Assembly (NCBI RefSeq): GCF_002760615.1
Contig: NZ_AWWI01000141.1
Span: 1 to 64,000 of the forward strand
Direction: 5' to 3'
Origin: Puniceibacterium antarcticum
GTDB taxonomy: Bacteria > Pseudomonadota > Alphaproteobacteria > Rhodobacterales > Rhodobacteraceae
Length of the DNA: 64,000 bases
Shown here: piece by piece, positions 44,026-53,946 of the stretch
How the letters are laid out: each line of letters opens with the position of its first letter
Numbering within the stretch: position 1 is the stretch's first letter
Made by a program: the position numbers and the translations under genes
The notes under the pieces: generated by a model
Seen by the model: the letters and a program-made list of their open reading frames with translations, nothing else
What the model was told of the DNA's origin: nothing
Database searches by the model: none

Positions 44026-44789
44026 AGCGTCTTGACGGGAAAACCGCCCTGATCACCGGCGCCGCCCGGGGCATCGGGCGCGCCTATGCCGAGGCCTATA
44101 TCGCCGAAGGCGCACGCGTTGCCATTGCCGATATCAACCTTGAGGCCGCCCAGAACACCGCCGCCGCGATTGGCGCGGATGCATTTCATGTGGATGTCTC
44201 GGATCAAACCAGCATCGAGGCCTGTGTCGCCGAAGCCGAGTCAAAGCTTGGCCAGATCGACATCCTGATCAACAACGCTGCGATCTTCAGCGCAGCCCCT
44301 TTGGCCGAAATCGAGCGCGCCGATTATAATCGTGTCTTTGCCATCAACGTGGCAGGCACCTTGTTCATGATGCAGGCGGTGGCCAAGTCGATGATCAAGC
44401 GCGGACAGGGGGGCAAGATCATCAACATGGCCTCTCAGGCTGGACGGCGCGGCGAAGCTTTGGTCGGGGTCTACTGTGCCTCCAAGGCGGCGGTGATCAG
44501 CCTGACCCAGTCTGCGGGGCTGAACCTGATTGAACATGGCATCAACGTCAACGCCATCGCGCCCGGCGTGGTGGATGGCGAACACTGGGACGGCGTTGAT
44601 GCCTTTTTTGCGAAATATGAAAACCTGAAACCCGGCGAGAAAAAGCAGCAGGTCGGAGCGGCAGTGCCGTTTGGCCGCATGGGCACGGCAGAGGACCTCA
44701 CCGGCATGGCGATCTTTCTCGCTACGCCCGAGGCCGACTACATCGTCGCCCAATGCTTTAACGTCGATGGCGGAAACTGGATGAGCTGA
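44022..44789 (+). CDS. smoS: Sorbitol dehydrogenase (short-chain dehydrogenase)
   Basis: A 255-residue classical SDR that would oxidise sorbitol to fructose (and possibly galactitol or iditol) with NAD. Visible residues are the cofactor loop TGAARGIG (12-19), NNAA (84-87) and the catalytic Ser138, Tyr151 and Lys155 (YCASK). Its sequence closely follows Rhodobacter SmoS in pattern. It sits between the transporter ATPase and mannitol dehydrogenase, overlapping both by a few bases. Confidence 0.92.
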   Translation: MKRLDGKTALITGAARGIGRAYAEAYIAEGARVAIADINLEAAQNTAAAIGADAFHVDVSDQTSIEACVAEAESKLGQIDILINNAAIFSAAPLAEIERADYNRVFAINVAGTLFMMQAVAKSMIKRGQGGKIINMASQAGRRGEALVGVYCASKAAVISLTQSAGLNLIEHGINVNAIAPGVVDGEHWDGVDAFFAKYENLKPGEKKQQVGAAVPFGRMGTAEDLTGMAIFLATPEADYIVAQCFNVDGGNWMS

Positions 44790-46264
44790 TGGCACTGCAC
44801 CTTGATACTTCCGCGCTTGGACATCTGCCAAAGGGTGTTTCGGCCCCGGCCTATGACCGCAGCGCGCTGACCCCCGGCATCCTGCATGTGGGTGTGGGCA
44901 ATTTTCACCGCGCGCATATGGCGGTCTATCTCGACCGGCTGTTTGCCACGGGCGCGAGCCACGACTGGGCGCTTGTCGGCGCCGGTGTGCGCCCCGGTGA
45001 CGCCGCCATGCGTGACCGTCTGGCCGAGCAGGACTGGCTGACCACAGTGGTCGAGCTCGACCCTGAGGGACTGTCCGCCCGCGTGACCGGCGCGATGATC
45101 GACTTTGTTGAGGTGGACGCTGCCAAGACCATCGCGCGTATGGCGGAAACTGACATTCGCATCGTATCGCTGACGATCACCGAGGGTGGCTATTACGTGA
45201 ATTCCCGCACCGGCGGTTTTGACGCGGCGCACCCGGATATGGTGGCCGATGCAGCGACTCCCGATGCACCCAAAAGCGTCTTTGGTATGATCATCAAGGC
45301 ACTGCGCCTGCGGCGTTATGTGGGTCTGGATCCGTTCACCGTACTGTCCTGCGACAACCTTCCGGAAAACGGGCATGTTGCCAAGCAAACGGTGACAGGC
45401 CTTGCGCGGTTGTACGACCCTGAGTTTGCCGATTGGATCGATGCCAGCATCACCTTCCCGAACTCAATGGTCGACTGCATCACCCCCGCCACGTCTGACC
45501 GCGAACGTGCCATGGTTTCGGATAAATTCGGCATCGTCGACGCCGCCCCGGTGGTATGCGAGCCCTTCCGCCAGTGGGTGCTTGAGGATACCTTTCCGCA
45601 AGGCCGTCCAGCGCTGGAAACCGTTGGAGCAGAGTTCGTCGAGAATGTCGCGCCATACGAGCTGATGAAGCTGCGAATCCTCAACGGCGGTCACGCTGCA
45701 ATCGCCTATCCTTCGGCGCTGCTGGGGCATCACTTTGTGCACGACGGCATGGCCGATCCGCGCATCCGCGCCTGGCTGATTGCTATCGAAACGCGGGAAT
45801 TCATGCCGTCGCTGAAGCCGATCCCGGGGGTCAGCTACGCGGCGTATTTCGACAAGATTCTTGAGCGGTTCTCAAACCCCGAGGTCGGCGATACTGTGCA
45901 GCGGCTTTGCCTGGACGGGTCGAACCGTCAGCCAAAATTCGTGCTGCCGATGCTGTCTGAAGCTTTGGCCGAGGATACCGCCTTTCAGGGTCTCGCCCTC
46001 GAAGTGGCGCTCTGGTGTCGCTACTGCGCAGGCACAGATGACTCTGGCCAGCCGATGCTGGTCAATGACGACAATGCGGAAATGCTGACACGTTTGGCGC
46101 TGGCATCCAAAGAGACACCATCGGCCTTTCTCACCAATGAGGCGGTGTTTGGTGCCCTTTCAGAGTCGGACGCCTTTCAATCTGCCTTTGCTGCTTGGCT
46201 GGATCACCTTTGGTCGGACGGAGTTGAGGCGACGCTGAAGGTCTATGTGGCTCAGTCTGGCTGA
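44789..46264 (+). CDS. mtlK: Mannitol 2-dehydrogenase
   Basis: MtlK oxidises mannitol to fructose with NAD. The 491-residue protein belongs to the polyol-specific long-chain dehydrogenases. The catalytic Lys294, Asn299 and His302 are visible in KLRILNGGH, one position off the Pseudomonas enzyme numbering. The N-terminal cofactor domain shows GVGNFHRAH, and CDNLPENG is intact. It shares a TGATG junction with smoS and ends the plus-strand operon before a hairpin. Confidence 0.95.
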   Translation: MALHLDTSALGHLPKGVSAPAYDRSALTPGILHVGVGNFHRAHMAVYLDRLFATGASHDWALVGAGVRPGDAAMRDRLAEQDWLTTVVELDPEGLSARVTGAMIDFVEVDAAKTIARMAETDIRIVSLTITEGGYYVNSRTGGFDAAHPDMVADAATPDAPKSVFGMIIKALRLRRYVGLDPFTVLSCDNLPENGHVAKQTVTGLARLYDPEFADWIDASITFPNSMVDCITPATSDRERAMVSDKFGIVDAAPVVCEPFRQWVLEDTFPQGRPALETVGAEFVENVAPYELMKLRILNGGHAAIAYPSALLGHHFVHDGMADPRIRAWLIAIETREFMPSLKPIPGVSYAAYFDKILERFSNPEVGDTVQRLCLDGSNRQPKFVLPMLSEALAEDTAFQGLALEVALWCRYCAGTDDSGQPMLVNDDNAEMLTRLALASKETPSAFLTNEAVFGALSESDAFQSAFAAWLDHLWSDGVEATLKVYVAQSG

Positions 46265-46277
46265 ACAGAGATTGGCA

Positions 46278-46308
46278 ATACCCCCGTCAACAGGTCTGCC
46301 GGGGGTAT
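46278..46308. terminator. Bidirectional terminator between mtlK and xylB
   Basis: ATACCCCCG (46278-46286) and CGGGGGTAT (46300-46308) form a 9-bp perfect stem with a 13-base loop, directly beside the xylB stop codon. It separates two convergent genes. Confidence 0.7.
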
Positions 46309-47766
46309 CTACCGGGGCATATTCTTGACTGACTCCAATGCACCATAAAGCGCGCGGTAGGTCGACAGCCGCCCGGTATGTCTGCCCGCATCCCGGGGGT
46401 CGAAAACGGCCGTGATCTGTGGCGGCTGGAAGATATCGCTGACGGTTGCTGCCCCTGCTGCCACAGCCCCCAGTCGGGCCGCCCCTAGCGCCGGGCCGAC
46501 GGCGGAATCCTCGCCCCGATGCAGCGCCACGTCCATCACATCCGCGATGGTCTGCAAAAGCAGATCGCTCTTGCTGCCCCCCCCGATGGCGAGCAGCGGT
46601 GTCGGCACCGGTGTCACAGACTGGATCGCGTCACGCGCATCAGCAAAGCTATAGGCGATGGCGTCGACGATGGCGCGCATCATTTCTCCGCGTCCGGTGT
46701 CGTTGTCCAGTCCGTAGAACGCACCGCGAATGCGGGCGTCACCATGGGGCGTGCGTTCTCCGGTTAGGTAGGGCAGGAACAGCGGCACCCGGTCCAGACG
46801 CGCGTCTTGGGCCTCTCTCAACAGCTCCCCCACGGGCACACTTGTCATCTCAGAAAACCAGCTCATCGGGCGCGCGCCGTTCAGCATTGCGGCCATCTGA
46901 AACCACAGCTCCGGCACGCAATGGGCATAGGAATGGATACCCTTGTCGGGTGCTGCGCGGAAAGTGTCTGTGGCGACGAACAATTGCCCCGAAGTACCGA
47001 GCGAGATGAATCCGGTCCCATCCGTGACGGCGCCCACGGCGATGGCCCCAGCTGCCGCATCACCGCCGCCTGCCGCGATGGGAATCCCAGCGGGCAGACA
47101 CAGCAGAGCGGCAGTTGCAGCGTCGAGGTGCCCCGCGATTTCAGTGCCCTCGCGGACCTGCGGTAACCAGTCTGGATTGGTTGCCGTGGCGGCGCATAGT
47201 GCGGGTGACCAGCAGCGCGTGGCCTCCGCAAACCACCAAGTGCCCGCCGCATCGCAAGGGTCTGTCACGAGGTTGCCATGCAGTTGCAGGCCGATGTAAT
47301 CCTTGGGAAGCAGGACATGCCGGATGCGCGCATAGCTTTCCGGCTCCTGCTCCTTGAGCCAAAGGATCTTGGGGGCCGTGAAGCCCGCCATTGGATTTAC
47401 GCCCGCCAGCGCCGCGAGGTCGGGTGCGTCCCGCATCAAGGCTGCACATTGCGTATCGCTGCGCCCATCGTTCCAAAGGATCGCAGGACGGATCACCTGC
47501 ATATGTTTGTCCAGAAGAACCGCACCGTGCATCTGTCCCGACAGCCCGATTCCGCGCAGATCTGTGCGCGCCTTTGGGAGTGTGGCCATCACGTCTGCAA
47601 TGGCACATTGCACAGCCAGCCACCAATCCGCCGGGTTTTGTTCACTGTAGCCGCTCTGGGGATGCGATATGGCCAAGGGTATGGTGGCCGAGGTCAGCGG
47701 CAAAAGGTCCGAGCCGGTCAGGCTGACCTTCACCCCCGAAGTGCCGATGTCGATCCCCATGAACAT
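46309..47766 (-). CDS. xylB: Xylulokinase
   Basis: XylB phosphorylates D-xylulose to xylulose 5-phosphate. Related FGGY kinases accept other ketoses. The 485 residues begin with the phosphate loop GIDIGTSGVKVSL. The LSGQMHGAVLLD and GGGSKSDLLLQTIADVM segments are family features. GGAGGAGAC precedes the ATG. Unlike in classic smo/mtl operons, it faces the operon instead of following it, so it must have its own promoter. It fits polyol catabolism via xylulose from arabitol. Fructokinase for sorbitol and mannitol is not present in this window. Confidence 0.92.
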   Translation of the reverse strand: MFMGIDIGTSGVKVSLTGSDLLPLTSATIPLAISHPQSGYSEQNPADWWLAVQCAIADVMATLPKARTDLRGIGLSGQMHGAVLLDKHMQVIRPAILWNDGRSDTQCAALMRDAPDLAALAGVNPMAGFTAPKILWLKEQEPESYARIRHVLLPKDYIGLQLHGNLVTDPCDAAGTWWFAEATRCWSPALCAATATNPDWLPQVREGTEIAGHLDAATAALLCLPAGIPIAAGGGDAAAGAIAVGAVTDGTGFISLGTSGQLFVATDTFRAAPDKGIHSYAHCVPELWFQMAAMLNGARPMSWFSEMTSVPVGELLREAQDARLDRVPLFLPYLTGERTPHGDARIRGAFYGLDNDTGRGEMMRAIVDAIAYSFADARDAIQSVTPVPTPLLAIGGGSKSDLLLQTIADVMDVALHRGEDSAVGPALGAARLGAVAAGAATVSDIFQPPQITAVFDPRDAGRHTGRLSTYRALYGALESVKNMPR

Positions 47767-47879
47767 GCCTGTCTCCTCCCCGTTTCGCGCGGTACTCTAG
47801 CCGTCACGGGCGCAGGTGCAATCGGCGAGCGGGTTAAATCGTTCCGCGTCTCATCGAGGAGCCGCGCGAGAGGACCGGC

Positions 47880-48938
47880 TCACTCATAGCCTGTCATCTC
47901 AAGATATCCCTTGCCGCTGTGGGTGCCGCTGAAGCGGATCGGTCCCTCCCAATAGGGGAACATCGTGCCCATCCAGCTTTGCGGGTTGAGCGGTTCTGTG
48001 TCGATCTTCAGGTCCCGTTCGGGCAGGGTGACGCGCCAGCGGACAGGCACCTTGCGCCCCTCGACCTCGACCGTTTCCAAAGGGTCCAGCGTCAGGGCGC
48101 CGTCGCCATAGGCGGTGGTCTGGCCCGTTGGGGTGATCCATGTGGCCGAGGTGAAATGTGCGCCTGTGCTGCTGCGCAGGCCAAAGCCCATCAGTTTGGA
48201 GCCGTCGTCGAAATGCAGCGACAGCCAGTCCCAGCCCTGCTGATCATTGGCCAGTGGCTGCGATGACCATTCCCGATCGAGCCAGGCCTGTCCGGTCACC
48301 GTGACATCACCCTCAGGCAGAGTCAGCGTTCCGGTGACATCGTAGAAGGGCTGGGAATAGTAATAACTCGCCTCACCCGTGGGGGATTTCACCGAATACC
48401 CCTGATCGCCCTGCAGGACGAGCGGGCCCTGGGCCTGCAGCGACAGGGCATAGGCGAAATCCACGCCCCGCGCGCTGAGGGTCAGCGCATCGAGCGGGTC
48501 GCCTTCGGCGGCTGTGCTGCGCATCTGCCAGTCGTCGATGAAAGCGTCGAACGGGGCGGTTGTAACGCCTGCCTGTCCGATGCCACCGCGTGCGAGCTTT
48601 TGCGCAAAGCGGTGGGTGCTGGCCGAGGTCACTGCCGCATGGCCCATCCAGATCTGTGGCGTCTGCCAGCCGCTGCCTGCCTCGGGCGAGAGGGCCGAGC
48701 GGAACAGCGTCCATTGCACGCCGTAGTCCTGCCCATCGTCGCCGCGCAGATTGGCGGTCAGATACCACCATTCGATGCGGAAATCCGGATGTGCGCCGTG
48801 GTCAGCGGGAAAGGTCAGTGCGCTGTCGGCAGAGGGCAGGGCAAAGCCGTCGGCATCGGTGCCAAGCCCGGCAAAACCCTGCGCGCCTGCGGCTGTGGCA
48901 AGGCAGATCCAGAGAAGGGCGAAGGCTCTAGCGATCAT
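47880..48938 (-). CDS. AttH / CrtC-like lipocalin-fold protein
   Basis: A 352-residue secreted protein with a signal peptide (about 1-20, ending GAQG) and two lipocalin-like halves of the AttH/CrtC family. Motifs are FRIEWWYLTANL and LDREWSSQPL with a nearby WDWLSLHF. AttH proteins are encoded with an FtsX-type permease and LolD-type ATPase, as here and in Vibrio attEFGH. The ATG at 48938 overlaps the permease stop by 11 bases. It probably handles a lipophilic or amphiphilic substrate in the periplasm. The CrtC-like carotenoid hydratase activity is not implied. Confidence 0.85.
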   Translation of the reverse strand: MIARAFALLWICLATAAGAQGFAGLGTDADGFALPSADSALTFPADHGAHPDFRIEWWYLTANLRGDDGQDYGVQWTLFRSALSPEAGSGWQTPQIWMGHAAVTSASTHRFAQKLARGGIGQAGVTTAPFDAFIDDWQMRSTAAEGDPLDALTLSARGVDFAYALSLQAQGPLVLQGDQGYSVKSPTGEASYYYSQPFYDVTGTLTLPEGDVTVTGQAWLDREWSSQPLANDQQGWDWLSLHFDDGSKLMGFGLRSSTGAHFTSATWITPTGQTTAYGDGALTLDPLETVEVEGRKVPVRWRVTLPERDLKIDTEPLNPQSWMGTMFPYWEGPIRFSGTHSGKGYLEMTGYE

Positions 48939-51318
48939 TGGCAAACACGCGCAGCAGTTGGCCGCCCGGCAGCGTCACCAGCCGCCAGACCGGCCATGCG
49001 CTGGCCAGCAGGGCCGCCACCAGCGCCCAGAGGCCAAGCCAGAGCCAGCCGCCGGGGAAAAGCTGCATTGGCAGGCGCCAGCCAAAGGCCTGCACATTGA
49101 CCACTGCCAGCAGCACCCAGGCGAGGGCGAGGCCCACCGGCACGGCCAGGGCCCAGGTGAGCGTGGCGAGCAGCGCGGTGCGGGCCAGTTCGGCCAATGC
49201 GATCTGGCGCGGTGCGACCCCCAGTGCCCAGACCGGCGCGACCTGCGGCAGGCGCAGTGAGGACAGGGTGAGCAGGCTGGTAAGCATGGCGAATCCAGCC
49301 ACGCCCAGCGTCAGCACGTTCAGCGCACCCGAGACGAGAAAAGTCTGATCAAAGATATCAAGCGACAGCGCCTTGATCTCAGCCTGATTGCGCAGGGCAT
49401 CGTCGGGCAGGTCGAAGCACGCGGTCAGATCGGTGATGAGGGCAGGCACCTGTGCCGCATCGGCCCGCACGGCAAAGCGCAGCACGAGCTGGTCAGGATA
49501 GTGCGTGGCCAGCGCGTCGGTTCCGGCGATCAGCTGGGCTTGCGGGTTGCCATAGTCGGAATAGACGCCGACCACGGGCAACTGCCAGCCCTCGGACAGG
49601 GTGAGCGGATCCCCCAGAGACAGCTCATCGCGCCGGGCCATCTGTTCGTTGATCAGCACGCCGTCGCCCTGTGCCAGCCGGTCCCAGGCATCGGGTTGCG
49701 CCTGCAAGAGCGGCCAGTGGTCCCGATAGGTGGGGTCATCTGCCACGCCATAGACCTGCGCCGGAGCACCGCGCAGGGTGATGGCAACGGACCAGATCGG
49801 CAGAACGGCATCGGTCCGTGGTGTCAGGTAGGTGCGGATTGCCTCGGCTTCGGCCGGGGTGCGGGTGGTGATGTAAAGCTCGGACGCCAGCCGCTGATCG
49901 AGCCAGCCGACAAAGGTTGCGCGGAAGGATCCGACCATCGTGCCGACGCCGACATTTGCCGCAAGGGCCAGAAGCAGCGCCATGAGGGCGAGCGACAGGG
50001 CCGGCACCTGCTGGCGGGCATCAGCGACCAGCCATTCGCTGAGCGGGCCGCGCGTGAACCGCCCCGCCAGCCGCAGCAGCACCAGCAGCAGCACAGGCAG
50101 GGCCAGGGCGGCGCCGATCAGCAGCGCCGCGAGGCAGGCAAACCCGGCCATGAGCGAATCGCCCCAGAGCGCCAGCAGGCCCGAGAGGAGCAGGAGCGCG
50201 ATGGCGGCGCCGGTCTGCATCCGGATCATCCGGCCCGAGGCCATGGCCCAGGCGCGCGGTTGTGCGGGAGCCAGAAGCGGCATGCGCGCCACGCGCCACA
50301 GGGCCTGTGCGCCTGCGGCTGCCGCGCCGAGCAGGGCAATGCCAAGGGCCGAGAGCGCCCAGAGCGGATCAAAGCTGAGCGTGCCAGTGACCTCTGCGCC
50401 ATAGAGCCCGCGTAGGGTGCCTGCGACGCCGGGCAGGAGGGCGGCCGCAATGATGTAGCCCAGAAGGATCCCGGCCGCGCCGGAGACCAGCGCGATCACG
50501 CCAAGTTCGACGGCGAGCAGGGCCATGAGGCGGCGCAGGCTGATCCCGAGGGCGCGCAGGGTGCGAAAGGCGGCGCGGCGTTGTTCAAAGGCAAGGCCGA
50601 TGGCGGATTGCACGATGAACAGTCCGACGGCAAAGGACAGGAGGCCAAAGGCGGTGAGGTTGAGGTGAAAGCTGTCCGTGAGCTGCGCCAGCGAGGATTG
50701 GTCCGTGGGGGTGACGCGTTTCAGGTCGGTGATCTGGTCGAGCGGCGTCAGGCCCATCGCTTGCTGACGCCGGATCAGCAGATGGCTGAGCCGGTCGGTG
50801 CGCAGCAGGCGCAGGGCGGTGCCTATATCCGTTATTGCAGTGCCGGGCGGGACATCTGCCGCGATGCGTCTGGGGGGCAGATCTGATCCTTGCAGGCGCG
50901 CGGCGGTTTCGGGTGCGACCAGCAGAAAGCCGTCACCCAGAAAGGTCGCAAGCGCCGCGCTATCCCCGGCCAGAGCGGTCAGCGCCGGTTGGGGCGGCGC
51001 GCTGAGCGGATCGACCCCGAGGAGGCGCAGGTCGTCACCGGAGAGGCGTCCCTCGACCACCGGGCTGATGTCCCATCCGGCGCGGCGCAGGGCGATATAT
51101 TGCGAGAGGGTCACACCGCCCGGTGCCTCCAGCCGGTCCAGCTGATCCTGCCCGAGGACACCGGCTGCGCGATCATAGCTCTTGCGCGCCTCGGCGTTGA
51201 TCGCCTGAACGCCCGACCACAGGGCCGTGGCCAGCGCGAGGCCGAGAACCAGTGTGGCAAGCTGCACCTTGTGGCGGCGCCAGTGCGACCAGAGTGCCTG
51301 AAACGCCACGGCGTTCAC
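48928..51318 (-). CDS. FtsX/LolC-type ABC transporter permease
   Basis: A 796-residue permease with a membrane helix at the N-terminus (about 15-37), a large periplasmic domain, several central helices, a second periplasmic domain and C-terminal helices. This is the duplicated FtsX arrangement. Signature-like segments are LRALGISLRRLMALLAVELG and LPQVAPVWALGVAPRQIALAEL. Starts at GTG, overlapping the ATPase stop as GTGA. With the ATPase it likely extracts or exports a lipid-like or peptide substrate to AttH. The gene is very GC-rich (about 70% in a hand-counted 60-base sample). Confidence 0.87.
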   Translation of the reverse strand: MNAVAFQALWSHWRRHKVQLATLVLGLALATALWSGVQAINAEARKSYDRAAGVLGQDQLDRLEAPGGVTLSQYIALRRAGWDISPVVEGRLSGDDLRLLGVDPLSAPPQPALTALAGDSAALATFLGDGFLLVAPETAARLQGSDLPPRRIAADVPPGTAITDIGTALRLLRTDRLSHLLIRRQQAMGLTPLDQITDLKRVTPTDQSSLAQLTDSFHLNLTAFGLLSFAVGLFIVQSAIGLAFEQRRAAFRTLRALGISLRRLMALLAVELGVIALVSGAAGILLGYIIAAALLPGVAGTLRGLYGAEVTGTLSFDPLWALSALGIALLGAAAAGAQALWRVARMPLLAPAQPRAWAMASGRMIRMQTGAAIALLLLSGLLALWGDSLMAGFACLAALLIGAALALPVLLLVLLRLAGRFTRGPLSEWLVADARQQVPALSLALMALLLALAANVGVGTMVGSFRATFVGWLDQRLASELYITTRTPAEAEAIRTYLTPRTDAVLPIWSVAITLRGAPAQVYGVADDPTYRDHWPLLQAQPDAWDRLAQGDGVLINEQMARRDELSLGDPLTLSEGWQLPVVGVYSDYGNPQAQLIAGTDALATHYPDQLVLRFAVRADAAQVPALITDLTACFDLPDDALRNQAEIKALSLDIFDQTFLVSGALNVLTLGVAGFAMLTSLLTLSSLRLPQVAPVWALGVAPRQIALAELARTALLATLTWALAVPVGLALAWVLLAVVNVQAFGWRLPMQLFPGGWLWLGLWALVAALLASAWPVWRLVTLPGGQLLRVFANDR

Positions 51319-51968
51319 TGCACAAGACCGTCTTGGAGGTGCAGGGTGCGGTCGAGCCGCGCGGCGAGGCGGGGGGAGTGGGTGACCATGAGCAGGGCCG
51401 ATCCGCTGCGGGCCGTGCCTTCAATCAGCAGGTCGAGCACGGTGTCGGCGGTGGCCTCATCCAGATTTCCGGTGGGTTCGTCAGCGAGGACAAGTTCGGG
51501 GCGGATGGCGAGCGAGCGGCCAATGGCGACGCGCTGCTGCTGCCCGCCCGAGAGCTGTTCGGGGTAGCGCGCGAGCAGTGGGGTGAGACCCAGACGGTCG
51601 GCCAGTTCGTGCTGCCAGTCGCGGTCCAGCACCCCGGCGAGCCGTGCCTGAAAGTCGAGGTTCTGCGCCACGGTCAGCGAGGGGATCAGGTTGAGCTGCT
51701 GAAAGATCACGCTGACGCGCGAGCGGCGCACCATGGCACGCCCCGCCTCATCCAGATCCTGCAGGGCCGTGCCTTTGAGGGTGATTGTGCCGCTGTCGGG
51801 GGCATCAAGGCAGCCGAGCAGATGGAGCAGTGTGCTTTTGCCCGAACCACTTTCGCCGGTCAGGGCGACGCTTTCGCCGCTCGTCACATCGACCGAGATG
51901 CCGCGCAGCACCTGAAGCGGCCCTTCGGAGGTGGAAAAGCTCTTGGTCAGGTCGCGCGCTGAGAGCAC
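51315..51968 (-). CDS. LolD/MacB-type ABC transporter ATPase
   Basis: A 217-residue ATPase with Walker A TGESGSGKST, signature LSGGQQQR, Walker B LVLADEPTGNLD and the switch His in VTHSP. This is the MacB/LolD subfamily. It starts at GTG with AAAGGA upstream and is the first gene of the three-gene operon. It drives the FtsX-type permease. Confidence 0.92.
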   Translation of the reverse strand: MLSARDLTKSFSTSEGPLQVLRGISVDVTSGESVALTGESGSGKSTLLHLLGCLDAPDSGTITLKGTALQDLDEAGRAMVRRSRVSVIFQQLNLIPSLTVAQNLDFQARLAGVLDRDWQHELADRLGLTPLLARYPEQLSGGQQQRVAIGRSLAIRPELVLADEPTGNLDEATADTVLDLLIEGTARSGSALLMVTHSPRLAARLDRTLHLQDGLVQ

Positions 51969-52132
51969 CTTGGGTCCTTTCGCCGGTTGCGCCTTACTAC
52001 CTAGCAGGCTTTGGGGCGGCTTAAAGCCCGCAAACCCAGACAGTTTGCTTGCCCGCTGATGCGGGCGCGGCGTTCAGGTCGGAACTGTGCCAGGCAGATG
52101 GACTTTGTTTCGCCATGCCTTACCATCTCTGC

Positions 52133-52834
52133 ATGATTGTTGTGACCCATGCGACCCTTCGCAATCCTAGCGTGCTTGAGACGCGCAGCCTGCCCAAGCG
52201 GTTTCTGGGGCGGGTGATGCTCTGGCCACGCCGCAGTGCAGGGGGGCGGATGATGCTACGGATGATCCTTGAAGTTCAGATCCTACGCTTTATTCTCTCA
52301 CTCCTCCCATTTATCGCGGCGATGTTGATCTGGCCGCGCTATGCCTTGCCCTTGGCACAAGCTCCACTTGCGATGATCCTGGTCATCGGGGCTGTTGAGA
52401 TGCGCCTGCTGCGATATCCGCCCGAGACACGCAAATCCTTGCTGCCGCAGGCAGAGGTCGAACGCATGGAAGATCTTTTGCGTTTTCGCGCGCTGCGTTG
52501 CCTAACTAAAATTGCGGCGCGCCACGGGCTGAAGCAGGGGGCGCTGATCCTGGTGATTGAGCAGGCCGAAATGGCGCGGGTGATGCCGTTGACGCTTGTT
52601 TCGGTTCAGTCCAACATGCCAGTCCCCCGCGTTCTGGCGCTTCAGGCGGCTGACCGCGCGCTGCTGCAGGCAGCCCTGTTCGATGCGGAGCTGACTGAGA
52701 AGGCGCTTTTGCTTGCCAGCTTTCAGTCCTCAAACTTTCTGCGCAGCTTCGCCTTTGAGACGCGTGGGGTGTCCGCCCATGCCCGCTTGGCCGCTGTTTT
52801 GGAAAAACGCGGGGAACGTGAGGTGCAGGCATGA
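52133..52834 (+). CDS. Hypothetical membrane protein of the MoxR-VWA module
   Basis: I do not recognise a family. From the chosen ATG at 52133 (MIVVTHATLRNP) it has 233 residues. An ATG at 52115 is an alternative, and neither has a strong Shine-Dalgarno. A hydrophobic region at about 48-95 could form two membrane helices, followed by a soluble helical C-terminal part rich in Leu and Ala (ALQAADRALLQAALFDAELTE). Its stop overlaps the MoxR ATPase start as ATGA. The function is unknown. It may anchor the ATPase-VWA pair to the membrane. Confidence 0.65.
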   Translation: MIVVTHATLRNPSVLETRSLPKRFLGRVMLWPRRSAGGRMMLRMILEVQILRFILSLLPFIAAMLIWPRYALPLAQAPLAMILVIGAVEMRLLRYPPETRKSLLPQAEVERMEDLLRFRALRCLTKIAARHGLKQGALILVIEQAEMARVMPLTLVSVQSNMPVPRVLALQAADRALLQAALFDAELTEKALLLASFQSSNFLRSFAFETRGVSAHARLAAVLEKRGEREVQA

Positions 52835-53946
52835 TCAACGCTGCCACGGTTTCCGCGTCCGAAGCGTTGGAAACCTTGCGCGCTGGTTGGCGTGCGCAGC
52901 TGGACGGGGGGCTGATCGCGTCATGGATGTTGCATGGCCGCCCCGGAGTGGGGAAGACGCAGATCATCCAGCAGCTTGCCGCCGAGAGGGACGCTCCGCT
53001 TTTCGATCTGCGCCTGACCACGATCGAGCCGCAGGATCTGCGCGGGCTACCCTATTACGACCACGAAACCCAGCGCACGATCTGGTATCGCCCCGAGGAT
53101 CTTCCAGACGATCCGGTGCGCCCGGCGATCCTGTTTCTGGACGAACTCACTGCCGCGTCGCCCTATCTGCAGCCGACGGTCTATGGCCTGTTGCAGGAAC
53201 GCCGCGTCGGGCGGCACCGCATTCCGGACAACGTGCTGATCGTTGCGGCCGGCAATATGGTCGAAGACGGCGCGGTTGCCTATGAGATGGGGACCGCTCT
53301 GTCCGATCGGCTGATTCATATGGTGTTGCAGGCCTCTGCCCGGGACTGGTTGCAGGGCTACGCGGTGGCACATGGGCTTCATCCGGCGGTGATCGCCTTC
53401 ATCCGCACTCGCCCGGACCTGTTTGAGACAACCGAGGATGCCTTGCGTCGCGGCCACGCCATCGCCTGCACGCCACGGTCCTGGGAACGGGTCAGCCAGA
53501 TCCTGAGGTCGATCCGGGACCGCAGCCAGCGCAACGTGATGATCGCCGGCACGGTGGGTCATGCAGCGGCGGCGGAATTTGCGCTGATCGCGGATGAAAT
53601 CGCCGCCAGCGTGCATGTTGAGGAAATGCTTGCCACTCCGCGACACGCCCGCCGGGATCTTTATCCCCGGACGCTGCATGGGCTGACTGCACTGATCTAT
53701 GCGTTGATTGCGCTGGCCGATGCCGACAGCCTGCCCGTGGTGATCGACGTGATGGCTGATATGGACAGCCTGGCGGTGGGCCGCAATGCTGGGGTCTTTG
53801 CCCGCCTGCCTGTACGCGAACTTGCGTCCTTCGGTTTCGAACTGCTGATTTCCAAGGCGCTTGATCAGGGCTGGGAGGGGAGCTTTGCCGGTTCCGACAG
53901 CTACGCGGCCTATGCTTCTGCCCGCTCTGATGCTGGGCTGACCTGA
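52831..53946 (+). CDS. MoxR-type AAA+ ATPase
   Basis: A 371-residue AAA+ ATPase with Walker A GRPGVGKT (36-43), Walker B AILFLDEL and a sensor-like VAAGN. MoxR proteins act with VWA partners to remodel or activate metalloenzymes and cell-envelope complexes. Here the next gene encodes such a VWA protein, with a 1-base junction. The target is not known. It overlaps the membrane protein upstream by ATGA. Confidence 0.9.
   Translation: MINAATVSASEALETLRAGWRAQLDGGLIASWMLHGRPGVGKTQIIQQLAAERDAPLFDLRLTTIEPQDLRGLPYYDHETQRTIWYRPEDLPDDPVRPAILFLDELTAASPYLQPTVYGLLQERRVGRHRIPDNVLIVAAGNMVEDGAVAYEMGTALSDRLIHMVLQASARDWLQGYAVAHGLHPAVIAFIRTRPDLFETTEDALRRGHAIACTPRSWERVSQILRSIRDRSQRNVMIAGTVGHAAAAEFALIADEIAASVHVEEMLATPRHARRDLYPRTLHGLTALIYALIALADADSLPVVIDVMADMDSLAVGRNAGVFARLPVRELASFGFELLISKALDQGWEGSFAGSDSYAAYASARSDAGLT

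Noticed and set aside
52049-52132. Longer N-terminus for the membrane protein starting at a TTG
   Set aside because: The extra residues cross a GC-rich hairpin (52051-52066) and have no Shine-Dalgarno.
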